Source of the DNA: Anatilimnocola floriformis
GTDB lineage: Bacteria > Planctomycetota > Planctomycetia > Pirellulales > Pirellulaceae
Direction of reading: 5' to 3'
Assembly (NCBI RefSeq): GCF_024256385.1
Contig: NZ_JAMLFW010000001.1
Location: 1,984,001-2,048,000 of the forward strand
DNA length: 64,000 nt
Part shown: positions 35,283-42,894 of the stretch, one piece after another
Layout of the letters: each line of letters opens with the position of its first letter
How positions within the stretch are numbered: position 1 is the stretch's first letter
Translations under genes and position numbers: made by a program
Notes under the pieces: model-generated
The model's database searches: none
Seen by the model: the letters and a program-made list of their open reading frames with translations, nothing else
What the model was told of the DNA's origin: nothing

Positions 35283-36759
35283 AGAAGGTTCAAACGAAAC
35301 CCGCGGTGATCCGATGTGCGATCTATACCCGTAAGAGCACCGAAGAAGGGCTCGAACAGGAATTCAACACGCTCGATGCCCAGCGTGAAGGTGGCGAAGC
35401 ATTCATCAAGAGCCAGCAGCATGAAGGCTGGGTCTGTGCACCTGACCGATACGACGACGGTGGTTTCACTGGCGGGAACATGGAACGCCCCGCGCTGAAA
35501 CGGCTGATGGCGGACATCGAAGCCGGGAAGGTCAACGTCGTCGTCGTTTACAAGGTCGACCGTTTAAGTCGTAGCTTGCTCGACTTCGCCCGAATGATAG
35601 AAGTGTTCGACAAGAAGAAGGTGGCGTTCGTCTCGGTCACTCAGCAGTTCAACACCGCGACATCCATGGGCCGGCTCGTGCTGAACGTGCTTCTTTCCTT
35701 CGCCCAGTTCGAGCGTGAGATGATCTCGGAACGAACGCGCGACAAGATCGCCGCGGCACGCCGAAAGGGAAAATGGGTCGGTGGCATGCCGCTACTCGGC
35801 TTCGACGTCGAGAACTCGAAGCTCGTGCCCAATCCTGCCGAGGTCGAGATGGTCCGCGAGATCTTCGGTCTGTACGCCGAGCAACAAGCGATGACGAAAG
35901 TTGCTCGCCAATTGAACGAGCGTGGCTGGCGCACGAAAACCTGGACCACGAAGAAGGGGCGCACCATCGGCGGTCTGCCATTCACGAAAGGGCGATTGTG
36001 GCAACTGCTCACCAACCCGGCCTACATCGGCAAGGTGAAGTACAAGGACGAAGTGCATCCCGGCGAGCATAAAGGGATCGTCGACGAGGGGCTGTTTCTG
36101 AAAGTACAGACGGCGCTGACGCGCGGCAAGCAAGATGGTGGTGCGTGCAGCCGGAATCGTCACGGCGCGCTCCTACGCGGGATCCTCCGCTGCAGCTGTT
36201 GCGACGCCCCGATGCACCACGTCTACACGAAGAAGGGTCCGAAGCAATATCGGTACTATGTCTGTGCTAAGGCGCAGCGGGATGGGTGGGATACGCGGCT
36301 GGCGAGATCGAGGGATTCGTCGTCGAGCAACTGAAGTCGCTGGCGGAATCCCCAGAACTGCTGGAGGCGACGCTGGCCCAGGCCCGGGCGCAGCAGGCCG
36401 CCGAAGTCGTCGACCGTCTGGGTGGCGAACTCCAGAAACTCAATCGCCAGCGGATCTCGGTAGAACAGGCGGTACGACGTAGCCCCAGTGACGGCGCAGC
36501 GGCGGAGAAACTCGCCGGGATCAAGGACACGATTCTCGCGAAGGAAACCGCCCTGTCGCGCGCCACCGCGGCCACGATCGACGAGGCTAGGGTTCGGGCC
36601 GCGCTGGGCGACTTTGACCGCCTCTGGCACGCGCTACCTACCCGCGAGCAGGTCCGCGTGATCGAGCTACTCGTAGAAACGGTGGGCCACGATGGGCGTG
36701 ACGGCACCCTGGCGATTTCGTTCCGGTCAGTTCGCATCAACGAGGAGTCGGTGGCATGA
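35279..36759 (+). pseudogene. Large serine recombinase with an internal deletion/frameshift
   Basis: The catalytic resolvase domain is complete (AIYTRKSTEEGLEQEFNTLD with the nucleophilic Ser, VYKVDRLSRSLLDF, TSMGRLVLNVLLSFAQFERE). The recombinase domain (GKWVGGMPLLGFDV, RLWQLLTNPAYIGKV) and the zinc ribbon (RCSCCDAPMHH..YYVC) follow. After AQRDGWDT the frame is lost near 36295 and resumes in another frame at AAGEIEGFVVEQLKSLAES through the coiled-coil tail to 36759. The normal CPxxSI-type segment with the last zinc Cys is missing, so roughly 20-25 bases were deleted. Without the coiled coil, integration control would be impaired; probably inactive. Confidence 0.85.
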
Positions 36760-37115
36760 AGGTGAAAGTGCAGTTCAAACGGCTGGCGAAGGGTAAGAAG
36801 AAGCTGGAGACGGTGCAAGAAACCAAACCTGTCGTTCGCGTTCCCCGGATCGCCAAGCTGATGGCGCTCTCGATTCACTTTGATCAGTTGATTCGCGACG
36901 GGAAGGTACAAGACCAGGCGCAGATCGCGGAGCTCGGACACGTGTGCAGGCCTCGTCTCACTCAGATCATGAACCTGTTGGCGCTTGCACCAAACATCCA
37001 GGAACAAATACTCACGGAGCCCGGCGCAATCACTGAGCGGCAACTTCGCCCGATCGCCGCAATGCCTTGCTGGAAAGAACAGTGCCGATTGTGGTCGTTG
37101 CTAAACTCAACCTAG
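36756..37115 (+). CDS. ParB-like HTH accessory protein of the recombinase module
   Basis: A 119-residue protein whose ATG overlaps the recombinase stop (ATGA). A basic N-terminus (MKVKVQFKRLAKGKKKLE) is followed by the HTH region RIAKLMALSIHFDQLIRDGK, QAQIAELGHVCRPRLTQIMN, LLALAPNIQEQIL and a C-terminal ITERQLRPIAAMPCWKEQ. This third gene is the usual partner of DUF2924 plus serine recombinase. A decayed relative is at 39022-39170. Probably DNA-binding. Confidence 0.85.
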   Translation: MKVKVQFKRLAKGKKKLETVQETKPVVRVPRIAKLMALSIHFDQLIRDGKVQDQAQIAELGHVCRPRLTQIMNLLALAPNIQEQILTEPGAITERQLRPIAAMPCWKEQCRLWSLLNST

Positions 37116-37170
37116 TCACGAAAACTTCGGCATTCTCTTTGCAGCCAAAACTACCCAAAGGAGCAATGCC

Positions 37171-37698
37171 ATGACCGATGAAACACCAGTTCCCGAGCGG
37201 ATGTACAACGCGATTCAAGAAGGTGACTTGCTAACGTTCAAGTCCCTGTTCGAGCTGCATCCCGAACAGCGCCATTTACCTGATGGCCGAAGCATGTGGT
37301 TCTCCGACGCTGCTTCTGCCGGGAATCTGGATGTCATCAAGTTTCTGATAAGCACTGGCGTCGACATCAACGAGCCCGCCAATAGCGATTCGGTGGCGAG
37401 CCCAGAAGGTGTGGTCTATCGCGCCGCGGCTGATGGTCACTTGGAAGTAGTGCGGTGGATGCTGGACCAAGGGGCGAAGATCAACTTCAATGTCCATGGC
37501 AAAACACGGTGCTACGCCTTGATTCATGCAGCACGAGAGGGAAATTTGCCGATGGTCCAACTTCTGTTGGAGAAGGGAGCCGCGACCAATTCATGTTGGG
37601 CGGAAATGACCCCTCTCGACCACGCGATCGATAGCGGCAGCGATGAAGTAATCCAGATTCTTCGCTCAAATGGAGCTAAGCAGGCGAAAGAGCTCTAG
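37171..37698 (+). CDS. Ankyrin-repeat protein
   Basis: A 175-residue cytoplasmic protein from ATG 37171 with AAAGGAG ten bases upstream. Four to five ankyrin repeats: SDAASAGNLDVIKFLISTGV, YRAAADGHLEVVRWMLDQGA, IHAAREGNLPMVQLLLEKGA, TPLDHAIDSGSDEVIQILRS. No enzymatic domain or signal. It directly follows the recombinase module and precedes a possible immunity-type gene; small ankyrin proteins often serve as binding or immunity proteins, but here that is only inference. Confidence 0.9.
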   Translation: MTDETPVPERMYNAIQEGDLLTFKSLFELHPEQRHLPDGRSMWFSDAASAGNLDVIKFLISTGVDINEPANSDSVASPEGVVYRAAADGHLEVVRWMLDQGAKINFNVHGKTRCYALIHAAREGNLPMVQLLLEKGAATNSCWAEMTPLDHAIDSGSDEVIQILRSNGAKQAKEL

Positions 37699-37906
37699 TC
37701 GTTAGCGGGACCACCAAGCGGGCACCAAATTTCCAGGATGAAAATAGGCTTTTTGCCACTGTCCGCAAATGTCCGAAGTCGTTTGTTTTCAATGGGTTGC
37801 AGTCCACGGCCGTCCGCCTGTTTTTGCCCACTTTCAGGAATTTGGCGGTAAATTGGAGGATTTGAAAATGCTCTCATTTCGCAACCACCACGGGACTGCA
37901 ATGTCG

Positions 37907-38467
37907 CTACGTTTCGTATCCGGGCAAAGGCTCGAAGCCTAACCCGGTCAGTTTTGCCGCTTCGATCGCTTCGCGAAATTCTGCTGAGACGATTGTCTCG
38001 GTGTAGCAAAAGAAGAAGTGCTTGCCAGCAATCTCGCGTGCCGAGAATGCGTACTCATCCACGTACATCACTCCGCCAGAATCATAGCGAGTGACTTGTG
38101 CATCCTTTGAAAGTTTCGCCGTCACCAGTGAGTGAAGCAGGTAGACCACATCTAGCCCTGGACCTCCTTTCACATTCACCGGCAAGGCTTCCACGGCGTC
38201 ACCCAAAAATTCGGTGACGGTAGACAACGCCGCTGGCGTTGCAAAGTAGTTCCCCCCACCGAACATGAAGTCTCCTTGCTTCTTTTCCTTTTCAAATTTC
38301 GCGGAGAACCTTTTCCAAGTTTTCGCGAGCGGAGCGGTTTCAGTGAGTTGTGCGTACCGTTTGGGGCCAGTCGCGTCTTCGAGCGCGTGCCACGGGCTTT
38401 TGCCTCGCTTGTCGTAGCCAGGCGTCAGAAGTAACAAACGGGAACGCGAAGAGCTTTGTTTTGCCAT
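37907..38467 (-). CDS. Imm11/DUF1629-like protein (possible immunity protein)
   Basis: A 186-residue protein started at the ATG ending at 38467 (MAKQSSSRSRLLLLTPGYDK), with an AAAGAG about ten bases upstream; an earlier GTG-type start is possible. The end (FFCYTETIVSAEFREAIEAA, LTGLGFEPLPG) recalls the C-terminus of DUF1629/Imm11 proteins ('...F...GLxGxxFxP'), a family of contact-dependent toxin immunity proteins. The middle (GGPGLDVVYLLHSLVTAKLS) also fits. No toxin gene is adjacent, so it would be an orphan. Family call moderate. Confidence 0.55.
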   Translation of the reverse strand: MAKQSSSRSRLLLLTPGYDKRGKSPWHALEDATGPKRYAQLTETAPLAKTWKRFSAKFEKEKKQGDFMFGGGNYFATPAALSTVTEFLGDAVEALPVNVKGGPGLDVVYLLHSLVTAKLSKDAQVTRYDSGGVMYVDEYAFSAREIAGKHFFFCYTETIVSAEFREAIEAAKLTGLGFEPLPGYET

Positions 38468-38532
38468 TGTGTCGATCTCTTTCACCATAGATGCGAGGCG
38501 CAAAAGCGTACCACGAAACTCAACTCAACGTC

Positions 38533-38635
38533 TCAGGCCTTCGCGTTCAGTGCGATGACTGCCATACCGGCTAAGCAAAGCGCCGCGCCGGTGACGTCCC
38601 ACAACGATGCCCGATCAAGAAGAGTAGCGAGCGAC
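38533..38635 (-). pseudogene. C-terminal fragment of a YnfA-like small membrane protein
   Basis: The last codons read LLDRASLWDVTGAALCLAGM, then AVIALNAKA and TGA at 38533. 'DRxDVxGAAxCLxGxAxI' is the C-terminal helix of the YnfA/UPF0060 family. The fragment stops at about 38635, exactly where the sequence shared with repeat cassette copy 3 begins, so the cassette replaced the remainder. Confidence 0.5.
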
Positions 38636-38652
38636 CAGTCTCAGCGAAATGG

Positions 38653-38660
38653 TTAGAATG
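38653..38660 (+). promoter_or_regulatory. Conserved TTAGAATG box before cassette copy 3
   Basis: TTAGAATG five bases before ATG 38666, identical in sequence and spacing to the box before the copy at 31950-32225. Possible -10 element. Confidence 0.3.
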
Positions 38661-38665
38661 CAGCC

Positions 38666-38929
38666 ATGAAACGCGAGACCCGCGCACCCCTGATCGTCGC
38701 AATCGTACTGCTGCTCCTGCCGGTGCTGTACGTCGGCAGTTACTTCGCGCTGGTGGTGCCGGGCGGGGTTCCCGTCGCGGGGTCGATCGGCGGCGGTGCA
38801 ATTACGTTTATTGAACACTATCGCGGGCAAAGCGGGTTCTGCAGTCGGATCTTCTGGCCCCTGGAGCAAATCGACCGGAGGGTGAGGCCGGTGGCGTGGG
38901 AGCCGTTGCCAGTCCTTGACCCTCGCTAA
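38666..38929 (+). CDS. Repeat cassette copy 3: small single-span membrane protein
   Basis: An 87-residue protein, MKRETRAPLIVAIVLLLLPV then VGSYFALVVPGGVPVAGSIG, GQSGFCSRIFWPLEQIDRRV. About 75% identical by eye with 31950-32225 up to the WPLEQIDR segment, after which both end in unrelated residues. The cassette tail follows at 38934-38984 (reverse complement of ATTAAGTGGAC...AATTAAGGGGAA). No GEESTLL-type gene accompanies this copy. Confidence 0.78.
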   Translation: MKRETRAPLIVAIVLLLLPVLYVGSYFALVVPGGVPVAGSIGGGAITFIEHYRGQSGFCSRIFWPLEQIDRRVRPVAWEPLPVLDPR

Positions 38930-38933
38930 ACCA

Positions 38934-38984
38934 TTCCCCTTAATTCGGCCTTAATTTGGGGTTTCGCGTCTACGTCCACTTAAT
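38934..38984 (-). repeat. Cassette tail, copy 3
   Basis: Minus strand ATTAAGTGGACGTAGACGCG ... CCGAATTAAGGGGAA. Related tails are at 29321-29364 and 31919-31957, each on the 3' side of the small membrane protein gene. All three share TTA(A)GTGGAC(C/G)TAG and an AATTAAG(G/A)GGAA end. Confidence 0.7.
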
Positions 38985-39021
38985 CCAGCACTGCCATTGC
39001 CCCGCTTTCGCATGACTCCGC

Positions 39022-39170
39022 TCGCTTCTCGGGCGCGGGTGACGCAGATCATGAATCTGCTGAACCTGGCTCCTGAAATTCAGGAGAACCTCCTTTTCTC
39101 AATCGAGAAATGCGGACTCACGGAACGGTGTGTTCGGGCAGCTAGTTGCCTGCCCAGACTGGAGTATGCA
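39022..39170 (+). pseudogene. Remnant of a second ParB-like HTH (recombinase-module) gene
   Basis: ARVTQIMNLLNLAPEIQENL and then GLTERCVRAASCLPRLEY follow the same order as LTQIMNLLALAPNIQEQI and ITERQLRPIAAMPCWKEQ in the intact protein at 36756-37115. The N-terminal half and the start are missing and there is no recombinase next to it. It implies that another copy of the module once stood here. Confidence 0.6.
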
Positions 39171-39340
39171 GCGGAAGCAAGCGGTTCGCCGCGTATCGAG
39201 TTCGGGCGATTCGTTTTCCGTCGCGCGTTACTGAATCACTCCCCGCCTTCGTGTGGCTTATCTCGTCAGCTTTGAAGCGAAAGCTGCTGGTGACAGAATC
39301 TGTCATAGCCTATCCCGCGATCCCTTCGACTTGCTGTCTG

Positions 39341-39637
39341 ATGATTAAACTGAACCCGACTGATTTTCCACGCGCCAGCGCCCAACAGATCGAACGTTTC
39401 AAGCTGTTTCTCGACCGCAACTTTCCAGGATGGCGTGACGCATTGGTCGAAGAAACCGACACCGTGTGCATTTGGTCAGCCGCTGAGAATTGGCGACACG
39501 CGAAGCTATGGGGCGACTTCGTTGAGCTTTGGGACGATACCGACCACGTCGAAGGCCCAGACAACCTGCTGATGCATCGCATATGCAACGTGGATGGCGA
39601 TATTACGCAAGTCGCAACCTGGCGCCGCGGCGATTGA
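39341..39637 (+). CDS. Small hypothetical protein
   Basis: A 98-residue frame from ATG 39341 (MIKLNPTDFPRASAQQIERF). The text is acidic and Trp-rich (FPGWRDALVEETDTVCIWSA, LWGDFVELWDDTDHVEGPDN). No strong ribosome binding site. Its 3' end meets a truncated GTPase gene running the other way, at about 39640. Family not recognised. Confidence 0.45.
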   Translation: MIKLNPTDFPRASAQQIERFKLFLDRNFPGWRDALVEETDTVCIWSAAENWRHAKLWGDFVELWDDTDHVEGPDNLLMHRICNVDGDITQVATWRRGD

Positions 39638-39639
39638 GA

Positions 39640-39793
39640 AGCGGCGCGGCGGATTGCCCTGAAAAACACTGTTGATCAGCGTACTTTTGCCAACTCCCGT
39701 TCGCCCGGCGATGAGCACGTTGGCGTGTCCTCGCTCTCGCAGCGCTTCTTCGAGCGCATTCTTAGCGAGTCCGCCAAAGTTGATCATGTCCAT
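39640..39793 (-). pseudogene. N-terminal fragment of an Era/YcjX-like GTPase
   Basis: MDMINFGGLAKNALEEALRE, then ANVLIAGRTGVGKSTLINSV with a perfect P-loop (GRTGVGKST). After SVFQGN the frame enters the antisense of the neighbouring small gene and all later G motifs (G2-G5) are absent. So only ~50 of several hundred residues remain. The cut coincides with the end of the 39341-39637 ORF, marking a recombination junction. Confidence 0.7.
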
Positions 39794-39949
39794 CGTCGTA
39801 ATCCAATGAAACGAAATTGAGGCCAGACTTCATTAGACTCGCCCGCCCCGAAAAAAGCACCAAGACTGTCGCCGAGGATCCGGAGCGCAGCGGCCACTCG
39901 CTCAGCTAAACTGAAAAGTGGTCGAACTGAATCAGACAGGAGCACTCAC

Positions 39950-40621
39950 ATGCGGCGAAAATCAACGAGCGGGATTGCGGGCGTTTTGATGTTTGCGATC
40001 GTTTGTCTGAGCGCGATCATCGCGGCTCGGGCGGAGGACTCTTCAGTTAAGGCGAGTTTGGTTGACGTGCGAGATGGTAAGCCGCCCTTAAAATTCCACG
40101 GTGTCCGGCTGACTATCGAGAACAAACAAGAGAGGCCGACCTGGATCGTGCTGCCTTACTGGGGCGAGCGATCGTTGCCTGCAAAAGGCATTTTTCCGCT
40201 CGATGAGCATGATGGTCCAGGGTTTGGCGGCAAGGGCTTCGTGGGCGAAGGCGGCTCGGCCGTCGAAGTTCTCATGTATGGAGGCGAAGGGTTCAGGGCG
40301 TTTCGTTTGCCAGGGAAGGGCTCACTTCAGCTTGACGGGTATGAGATCGAGTCGTGGAAAGAGATTGACGCCATTGATGTGATCGAAGCACGCGAGCTGA
40401 ACGTGAATGGAAAGACGCCGCTGGAGAAATGGCTACCCTACGCGACCACGTCCGATACCAAAGTTAAGATCGGAAGCCAGCAGTTGAACGGCGATTGGAA
40501 GAACCTCGATTGGGATGCGAAGAAATCAAAATCTAGGACCGATTACCCGACAGAGAAGGTCGAAAAGGTCGTTGCGGAAGATTTTCGAGTCTTTAAGGTC
40601 AAGTTCGAGACGGTGAAGTAG
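39950..40621 (+). CDS. Secreted hypothetical protein
   Basis: A 223-residue protein with signal peptide (MRRKSTSGIAGVLMFAIVCL..AARAED), from ATG 39950 with AGGAG about eight bases upstream. The mature part is beta-rich (VRLTIENKQERPTWIVLPYW, YGGEGFRAFRLPGKGSLQLD) and ends with a Lys-rich domain. No catalytic or metal motif recognised. Probably periplasmic or envelope-associated. Confidence 0.7.
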   Translation: MRRKSTSGIAGVLMFAIVCLSAIIAARAEDSSVKASLVDVRDGKPPLKFHGVRLTIENKQERPTWIVLPYWGERSLPAKGIFPLDEHDGPGFGGKGFVGEGGSAVEVLMYGGEGFRAFRLPGKGSLQLDGYEIESWKEIDAIDVIEARELNVNGKTPLEKWLPYATTSDTKVKIGSQQLNGDWKNLDWDAKKSKSRTDYPTEKVEKVVAEDFRVFKVKFETVK

Positions 40622-40748
40622 CTTCGCGACTCTCGAACGGTAAAGAACTTCTTCACCGCGCCGCTACGAAATAGCAAACGCATCAGGCTCAGCAATGCCA
40701 ACCGCCGCAGCAGGTGATTTTGATGTTCGACGACGGGAGGGTTTGCGA

Positions 40749-41156
40749 ATGGGACAAGGCGCGTCACCGGAAGACATCCGACAGCTCACCCGGTACTCGT
40801 ACACGCATCTGGCTGCGTGTCTGCCGTTCGTCGCGCTCGGCGGGTTCGGGGTACTCCCACCGTGGGTGTTCGCTGCTGTGTCCGCGCCGCTTGGAGCGAT
40901 CGTCGGCTGGTTCACCCTTCGGCCGCCGCGCGCTGGGGTTCTAGCCGGTATGGCGGGCATGGCCGTGGCGGGAGTGGTGAGCGGCGGATCGGCTGCCCTT
41001 GGCGTCGTTCTCAAACCTGGCGTCATTACCAACCCTCGCCAAGCAATCGCGCTTAGTCCGGGGGCGGTGGTAGGGTGCCTGGTCGGCTGGCTAGTGTGGG
41101 ATTCGCTCCGAGGATCGCAGCCTCCGGCAGGCGAGCAGTCTCCAGACTCCAAATAA
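40749..41156 (+). CDS. Multi-span membrane protein
   Basis: A 135-residue frame begun at ATG 40749 (MGQGASPEDIRQLTRYSY), which has GGGAGG eight bases upstream; the frame is open back to 40695. Four hydrophobic segments follow (LAACLPFVALGGFGVLPPWV, APLGAIVGWF, VLAGMAGMAVAGVVSGGSAA, LSPGAVVGCLVGWLVW), Gly/Ala-rich, so an integral membrane protein. No recognised family. Confidence 0.6.
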   Translation: MGQGASPEDIRQLTRYSYTHLAACLPFVALGGFGVLPPWVFAAVSAPLGAIVGWFTLRPPRAGVLAGMAGMAVAGVVSGGSAALGVVLKPGVITNPRQAIALSPGAVVGCLVGWLVWDSLRGSQPPAGEQSPDSK

Positions 41157-41275
41157 GTAGCTCGATCTACAGCCAGCGCCGGCCGAGTACTCGAGTGGGG
41201 CGACTTCCGAACCCGCCGTTAGCCGCCCGCCCATACAGCAATTGAGAGTTTCTGCGATGTTGCTACAGGCCGTGG

Positions 41276-41959
41276 CTAACACGCCGGGTATAGGCTTCGA
41301 TCCGGCCGGCCATCGCGAACAGCACCTGGAAGTCGACGAAGATGCTCCTCACCCATTGAACGGCAGCGCGCGTATTCAGCACTCGAGATCGCGGTTTTCC
41401 GCCGCTCGATTTCAGAGACATCGTCCGAGAGCAACTCGGCGATGAGCGGCCAGAAATTGATGTAGTCCGGGTTGGCCCGGTCCCCTCGAACCAAATCCGC
41501 AGCAACATCGTTACCTTGGCCGGTATACGAGTTCAAAACGGTCAGTAAGCGGTCACCTTCGCGCAACGCCACCGGACCGACCTCGCGATCTTGAAACCCC
41601 AGCACACAGACCGCGTCAGAATCGTCGCAGTAGCAGGCGATGCGCAGCGGCGAACTCGACAACACGATGGCGGCGCGCCCATCCCCGTGGAGCAGCATGT
41701 CTCGGATGAACTCACGCCGACCGAGCCCACCACCAAACAAGCATCGGGCGAAGCCGGTGGCACCCGTGGTGAAATAAAGGCTCGGGCACATCTGACGGAG
41801 TTTTCGATCGGAGAGTCGTAATCCCCCCGCGTTAGAAGCAAATGAGCCACCGTTGATCTGGCGCCGCAACTCCTTGGCATGCCAGTACGAGAACGCACCA
41901 AGCGCACCGAGGCCTTGCCCGAGTAGATCGTCCCACTGACCGCGAGGCCGGATACTCAT
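41276..41959 (-). CDS. Hypothetical protein
   Basis: A 227-residue frame begun at the ATG ending at 41959 (MSIRPRGQWDDLLGQGLGAL), with GAGG eight bases upstream; a TTG 28 codons earlier extends it. The text is protein-like (YWHAKELRRQINGGSFASN, FTTGATGFARCLFGGGLGRR, AACYCDDSD-like stretch, NPDYINFWPLIAELLSDDVS). No known motif. Base composition is richer in GC than the neighbouring genes. Together with 42085-42624 it may form a small minus-strand unit. Confidence 0.55.
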   Translation of the reverse strand: MSIRPRGQWDDLLGQGLGALGAFSYWHAKELRRQINGGSFASNAGGLRLSDRKLRQMCPSLYFTTGATGFARCLFGGGLGRREFIRDMLLHGDGRAAIVLSSSPLRIACYCDDSDAVCVLGFQDREVGPVALREGDRLLTVLNSYTGQGNDVAADLVRGDRANPDYINFWPLIAELLSDDVSEIERRKTAISSAEYARCRSMGEEHLRRLPGAVRDGRPDRSLYPAC

Positions 41960-42084
41960 ACTAGCCCTCTTTGTCCCAACGATTAGGGTGATGGAGGTTT
42001 CCCGCCCTTCGCTCACTAGCTGTAGCCGACGACCAGAGTTCAAATCAAAAGGACCGTTGTCGCCCGGTCCAGTTCAACGTGTGG

Positions 42085-42624
42085 TTATGCGGCAAACAGC
42101 TCACGCCGTAGTCGCAGAAGCTCGGGACTCTGACTGACCTCAAACAATTTCGACCACTGGTGCTCCGAAAGAAATGACCAGTAGCCGGGTCGGAAGGGCC
42201 TGCAATTGACCGGCTGGCCGAGGGTGTGCCACACGTCGTCCGCGATCACGCAGTCTCGCTCGAGTATCCGCTGTCCGTTTCCGGTATCGAGCAGGAACTC
42301 CTGCAAGTCTTCCATTGCGTGGTGCGAGGCCAATCGGGCGGCATAAGCGTACGAGAACTGCGGTGCCGTCAGGAGGCGGTGATAGAGACGTAGCTCGGCT
42401 TCTTCCTGTTCGATTGCGTCTTTCTCGTTTGCGATCCCGTATCGATTCAACTCCCGCGAGTCTACGCTGATGCCCGTCACGCCGTAGACCTTCTCCAATC
42501 CTGCATGCCACACAGCCATGCGCCCGGTGACTAGGGTGTGCTGATGACCCTCGAAGTGGCGCATGAAGCATTGGGACGCCTTAACCGTTTTGCACTCAGC
42601 CCATAGCTCAAAGATCATCGCCAT
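42085..42624 (-). CDS. Hypothetical protein
   Basis: A 179-residue frame (MAMIFELWAECKTVKASQCF, RHFEGHQHTLVTGRMAVWHA). Helical, with several His, Arg and Trp residues and no signal peptide or membrane span; GQPVNCRPFRPGYWSFLSEH and LLRLRRELFAA are near the end. The ribosome binding site is weak. Divergent from the ECF sigma gene 270 bases away. Family not recognised. Confidence 0.6.
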   Translation of the reverse strand: MAMIFELWAECKTVKASQCFMRHFEGHQHTLVTGRMAVWHAGLEKVYGVTGISVDSRELNRYGIANEKDAIEQEEAELRLYHRLLTAPQFSYAYAARLASHHAMEDLQEFLLDTGNGQRILERDCVIADDVWHTLGQPVNCRPFRPGYWSFLSEHQWSKLFEVSQSPELLRLRRELFAA

Positions 42625-42894
42625 GCTTTATGCCAAAGACGCGGTCGTGCCGCATAACTACTTGACATGCTAACCTGTCCGCGCCCAACGAAGTGAAAAC
42701 GATCTATTTGCAATTAGTTAAGTGCGTTACGCGCCGAATGTCAACGGATGAGTAAACCAGCAAAACCAGCAATTCTCGCGCAGCCTCGGTCGTCAGAGGG
42801 GCGTGATTTTGGGACTTTCTTGTCACAGTCGCCGCCAACATGTGTCTAAGTCGCTGGAGTAGTGTCTTTGCAGCCTTAGCCACGGAGCCCAGTC

